A DNA stretch of 64,000 bases from Apodemus sylvaticus (Eukaryota; Chordata; Mammalia; Rodentia; Muridae): positions 143,444,465 through 143,508,464 of the forward strand of contig NC_067477.1 in the NCBI RefSeq assembly GCF_947179515.1, given 5' to 3'. Both the position numbers and the translations under genes were made by a program. The notes under the pieces were generated by a model that was not told the origin of the DNA, did not search any database, and saw only the letters and a list, made by a program, of their open reading frames with translations. Of the stretch, positions 59,767 through 64,000 are shown one piece after another; positions within the stretch are counted from its first letter, which is position 1; each line of letters begins with the position of its first letter.

Positions 59767-62397
59767 CCTAAACAACAAGTTGTAACTCGAAAAGATTTGG
59801 TGTAGCGTGTACGTCTAAACCTGTAGCCTCAAAAGGCAATGCACAGGAGAACTTTCTTTCGTCAACATTTGTCAGAAAACCACGTTTTAAGGATATCTGC
59901 ATCGTGCAAAATTATCTTTTTTTTCCTAAACAACACGTTGTAACTCGAAAAGCTTTGGTGTTGCGTGTATGTCTGAGCATGTCGCCTCTAAAGAGAATGC
60001 ACAGGAAAGTTCTCTCGCAAGAACATGTAAGAATTCAACATTGTAAGGAAATACAGTGTTGCAGAGTAAAGACAAATACGTAAGTTTGGAAACACTTTAC
60101 GAGAAGAAATAAAGCATCGTACAAAATTAGCTTGTATCTCCTAAACAACACGTGGTAACTCGAAAGGATTTGGTGTGGCGTGTACCTCTAAACGTGTAGC
60201 GTCAAAAGAGTACCCACAGGAGAATTTTCTTTCGTCAAAATTTGTAAGAATACCACGTTTTAAGGAAATCCCGCATCGTGCGAAATTATCTTGTTTTTCA
60301 TAAACAACACATTGTAACTCGAAAAGCTTTGGTGTTGCCTGTATGTCTAAGTGTGTAGCCTCAAAATGGAACGCACAGGATAGTTTTCTATCGAAAGAAT
60401 ATGTAAGAATACCACGTTATAAGGATATACAATGTTGCAGAGTAAAGACAAATACGTATGTGTTGGAAACACTTTACGAGAAGAATAAACACATCGTGCA
60501 AAATTAGCTTGTATCTCCTAAACAACACGTTGTAACTCGAAAAGATTTGGTGTGGCATGTACGTCTAAACGTGTAGCCTCAAAAGAGAACCCACAGGAGA
60601 ATTTTCTTTTGTCAAAATTTTTCAGAAAACCACGTTTTAAGGATATCCCGCATCATGCGAAATCATCTTCTTTTTCCTAAACAACATGTTGTAACTCGAA
60701 AAGCTTTGGTGTTGCGTGTATGTGTAAGTGTGGAGCCTGAAAAGAGAAGGCACAGGAGAGTTTTCTCTCGAAAGAATATGTAAGAATACCACGTTATAAG
60801 GAAATACAATTTTGCAGGGTAAAGACAAATAAGTACTTATTGGAAACACTTTATGAGAAGAAATAACGCATCGTACAAATTCAGCTTTATCTCCTAAACA
60901 ACACGTTGTAACTCGAAAAGATTTGGTGTGACGTGTACGTCTAAACATGTAGCCTCAAAAGAGAACCCACAGGAGAACTTTCTTTCGTCAAAAATTTTCA
61001 GAAAACCACGTTTTATGGAAATCTTGCATCGTGCGAAATTATCTTGTTTTTCCTAAACAACACGTTGTAACTCGAAAAGCTTTGGCGTTGCATGTATGTC
61101 TAAGCGTGTAGCCCAAAAGAAAACGCACAGGAGAGTTTTCCCTCGAAAGAATATGTAAGAATACCACGTTATAAGGAAATACAGTGTTGCAGAGTAAAGA
61201 CAATTAATTACGTATTGGACACACTTTACAAGAAGAAATAACGCTTCATAAAAAAATAGCTTGTATCACCTAAACAACAAGTTGTAACTCGAAAAGATTT
61301 GGTGTGGCGTGTACTTCTAAACCTGTAGCCTCAAATGGCAATGCACAGGAGAACTTTCTTTAGTCAAAATTTGTCAGAAAACCACGTTTTAAGGATATCC
61401 CGCATCGTTTAAAATTATCTTGTTTTTCCTAAACAACACGTTGTAACTCGAAAAGCTTTGGTGTTGCGTGTATATCTAAGCGTGTAGCCTCTAAAGACAA
61501 CGTACAGGAGAGTTTTCTCTCGAAAGAACATGTAAGAATACAATGTTATAAGGAAATACAGTGTTGCAGAGTAAAGACAAATATATACATATTGGAAACA
61601 CTTTACAAGAAGAAATAACGCACCGTAAAAAATTAGCTTGTATCTCCTAAACAACACGTTGTAACTCGAAAAGATTTGGTGTGACATGTACGTCTAAAAG
61701 TGTAGCCTCAAACGAGAACCCACAGGAGAATTTTCTTTCATCAAAATTTGTCAGAAACCACGTTTTAAGGAAATATCGCATCGTGCGAAATTATCTTGTT
61801 TTTCCTAAACAACACGTTGTAACTCGAAAAGCTTTGGTGTTGCGTTTATGTCTATGCGTGTAGTCTCGAAAGAGAACGAACAGGAGAGTTTTCTCTCGAA
61901 AGAATATGTAAGAATACTACGTTATAAGGAAATACAGTGTTGCAGAGTAAAGACAACTACGTACCTATTGGAAACACTTTAAGAGAAGAAATAAAGCATC
62001 GTACAAAATTAGCTTGTATCTCCTAAACAACACGTTGTAAGTCGAAAAGATTTGGTGTGGCTCGTACCTCTACACTTGTAGCCTCAAAAGAGAACCCACA
62101 GGAGAACTTTCTTTCGTCAAAATTTTTCAGAAAACCACGATTTATGGAAATCTCGCATCGTGCGAAATTATCTTGTTTTTCCTAAAGAACACATTGTAAC
62201 TCGAAAATCTTTGGCGTTGTGTGTTTGTCTACGCGTTTAGCTCTAAAGAGAACGCACAGGAGAGTTTTCCCTCGAAATAATATGTAAGAATACCACGTTA
62301 TAAGGAAATACAGTGTTGCAGAGTAAAGACAAATAAGTACGTATTGGAAACACTTTAGGAGAAGAAATAATGCATCCTTAAAAATTAGCTTGTATCT

Positions 62398-63157
62398 CCT
62401 AAACAACACGTTGTAACTCGAGAAGATTTGGTGTGGTGTGTACGTCTAAACGTGTAGCCTCAAAAAGAGAACCCACAGGAGAATTTTCTTTGGTCTTATT
62501 TGTCAGAAAACCACGTATTAATGAAATCCTGCATCGTGGAAATTATCTTGTTTTTCCTAAACAACACGTTGTAACTCGAAAAGCTTTGGTGTTGCGTGTA
62601 TGTCTCACCGTGTAGCCTCAAAAGACAACACACAGGAGAGTTTTCTCTCAAAAGAATATGTAAGAATACCACATTATAAGGAAATACAGTGTTTCAGAGT
62701 AAAGACAAATATGTACGTATTGGAAACCCTTAAACTTTAGGAGATGAAATAAAGCATCGTACAAAATTAGCTCGTATCACCTAAACAACACGTTGTCACT
62801 CGAAAAGATTTGGTGTGGCGTGTATGTCTAAACGTGTAGCCTCAAACAGAACAGATAGAATTTTCTTTCGTCAAAATTTTCAGAAAACCACATTTTAAGG
62901 AAATCCCGCATCGTGCGAAATTATCTTGTTTTTCTTAAACAACACGTTGTAACTTGAAAAGCTTTTGTGTTGTGTGTATTTCTCAGCGTGTAGCCTCAAA
63001 AGAGAACACACAGGAGAGTTTTCTTTCGAAAGAATATGTAAGAATACCACGTTATAAGGAAATACAGTGTTGCAGATTAAAGACAAATACGTATGTATTG
63101 GAAACCCTTAAACTTTACGAGATGAAATAAAGCATCGTACAAAATTAGCTCGTATCT
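62398..63157 (+). repeat. Two-dimer HOR (~761 bp), unit 1
   Basis: Two distinct dimers. The first A half has the rare TTTCTTTGGTCTTATTTGTCAG, and the second has TCAAAATTTTCAGAAAACC with a T to TTTC-rich B (GTATTTCTCAGCG). B segments here use the longer AAACCCTTAAACTTTACGAGATG form and the A start is preceded by AGCTCGTATC. Unit length is 760 bp. Confidence 0.87.
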
Positions 63158-63919
63158 CCTAAAAAACACGTTGTAACTCGAAAAGATTTCGTGTGGTGTG
63201 TACGTCTAAACCTGTAGACTCAAAAAGAGAACCCACAGGAGAATTTTCTTTGGTCTTATTTGTCAGAAAACCACGTATTAAGGAAATCCTGCATCGTGCG
63301 AAATTATCTTGTTTTTCCTAAACAACACGTTGTAACTTGAAAAGCTTTGGTGTTGCGTGTATGTCTCACCGTGTAGCCTCAAAAGAGAACACACAGGAGA
63401 GTTTTCTCTCAAAAGAATATGTAAGAATACCACATTATAAGGAAATACAGTGTTTCAGAGTAAAGACAAATATGTACGTATTGGAAACCCTTAAACTTTA
63501 CGAGATGAAATAAAGCATCGTACAAAATTAGCTCGTATCTCCTAAACAACACGTTGTAACTCGAAAAGATTTGGTGTGGCGTGTATGTCTAAACGTGTAG
63601 CCTCAAAGGAGAACCCATAGGAGAATTTTCTTTCGTCAAAATTTTCAGAAAACCACGTTTTAAGGAAATCCCGCATCGTGCGAAATTATCTTGTTTTTCT
63701 TAAAAAACACGTAACTCGAAAAGCTTTTGTGTTGCGTGTATTTCTCAGCGTGTAGCCTCAAAAGAGAACACACAGGAGAGTTTTCTTTCGAAAGAATATG
63801 TAAGAATACCACGTTATAAGGAAATACAGTGTTGCAGATTAAAGACAAATATGTATGTATTGGAAACCCTTAAACTTTACGAGATGAAATAAAGCATCGT
63901 ACAAAATTAGCTCGTATCT
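63158..63919 (+). repeat. Two-dimer HOR (~761 bp), unit 2
   Basis: A 762 bp copy of the preceding unit, with the TTGGTCTTATTT marker at 63251 against 62491 and the ATTTTCAG marker at 63641 against 62876. Differences are few. A small deletion shortens the second B start (AAAAAACACGTAACTCG near 63703). Confidence 0.87.
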
Positions 63920-64000
63920 CCTAAAAAACACGTTGTAACTCGAAAAGATTTGGTGTGGCGTGTACGTCTAAACCTGTAGCCTCAAAAGAGAACACATAGG
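63920..64000 (+). repeat. Two-dimer HOR, start of unit 3 (runs off window)
   Basis: Begins CCTAAAAAACACG and shares GTCTAAACCTGTAG with unit 2. The array therefore continues beyond the window in the same orientation and probably in the same HOR. Confidence 0.8.

Larger units (their letters stand above)
56181..62397 (+). repeat. Mixed dimers between two HOR domains
   Basis: About 16.5 dimers in F orientation without a clear long period. Several resemble P-subblock dimers (TTCTTTTTCCTAAACAACATG B starts recur near 56705, 58206, 58957 and 60677), which suggests older, decayed HOR material. One B-B doublet lies at 59333-59766. No gene or foreign insertion is seen. Confidence 0.88.
1..64000. repeat. 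Satellite DNA array, ~376 bp A+B dimer, whole window
   Basis: The whole window consists of variants of one dimer. Each dimer has an A half (about 159 bp) and a B half (about 217 bp), and both open with CCTAAACAACACGTTGTAACTCG. Successive B starts in the best-ordered part are 45054, 45429, 45806, 46182, 46558, 46935, 47310, 47684, 48059 and 48436, a spacing of 374-381 bp. Copies differ by scattered substitutions, 1-6 bp indels and occasional loss of a half. There are no introns, splice-like sites, tRNA or rRNA sequences. The only non-satellite sequence seen is a poly-A-rich insert of about 100 bp, present twice. Long tandem arrays of this kind are typical of eukaryotic centromeric, pericentromeric or subtelomeric heterochromatin. 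I do not recognise the family by name. Confidence 0.97.

Noticed and set aside
1..64000. Telomeric repeats, rRNA, tRNA, 5S or histone repeats
   Set aside because: No TTAGGG- or TTTAGGG-type runs, no tRNA-like A/B boxes in the right spacing, and no recognisable rRNA or histone sequence.
1..64000. Naming the satellite family or species
   Set aside because: I do not recognise the consensus with enough certainty. Only 'eukaryotic, probably CpG-methylating' is supported.

Overview
This 64 kb window is one uninterrupted block of eukaryotic satellite DNA. I found no credible gene, RNA gene, intact transposon or CRISPR array. Every stretch reads as a variant of one dimeric repeat of about 376 bp (about 39% GC, counted on one consensus dimer). 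The dimer has two related halves: A (about 159 bp, GATTTGGTGTGG type) and B (about 217 bp, GCTTTGGTGTTGC type). They share most of their length; B additionally carries about 58 bp near its 3' end. I call the orientation with GTGTAGCCTCAAAAGAG on the + strand 'F' and its reverse complement 'R'. The host cannot be named from the sequence. A complex eukaryote that methylates CpG is suggested by the array size and by the dominance of CG to TG or CA changes among copies.

Layout. Bases 1-34820 are structurally turbulent and switch orientation repeatedly: R to ~35, F to 2709, R to 8835, F to 11507, R to ~17219, F to 21386, R to 26585, F to 27723, R to 34820. Within this zone a several-kb block recurs three times (about 1247-6540, 10045-15339 and 19923-25200). 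Copies 1 and 2 lie in a longer direct duplication about 8.8 kb apart that includes a poly-A-rich insertion (501-600 and 9303-9398). A very large inverted repeat follows. Its arms, about 23800-26736 and 34670-37610, mirror each other about coordinate 30703 and flank a spacer of about 7.9 kb. The right arm continues to about 40640 as a mirror image of copy 2 (13147-16021).

From 34821 to the end the array is uniformly F. A higher-order repeat (HOR) of nine dimers, about 3383 bp, runs from 45054 to 55202 in three full copies, with partial and rearranged copies on both sides. After a stretch of mixed dimers the window ends in a two-dimer HOR of about 761 bp (62398 onward).

Most interesting signal: the A half carries TTTCGCACGATGCGGGA, which satisfies every essential position of the mammalian CENP-B box (nTTCGnnnnAnnCGGGn). 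I confirmed more than 30 intact copies by eye. In the nine-dimer HOR exactly one box per 3.38 kb unit is intact; the other eight are broken, most by a single substitution. With the short dyad symmetries in the B half, this makes a (peri)centromeric role plausible but unproven. The open reading frames in the window are by-products of the repeat and should not be annotated as genes.
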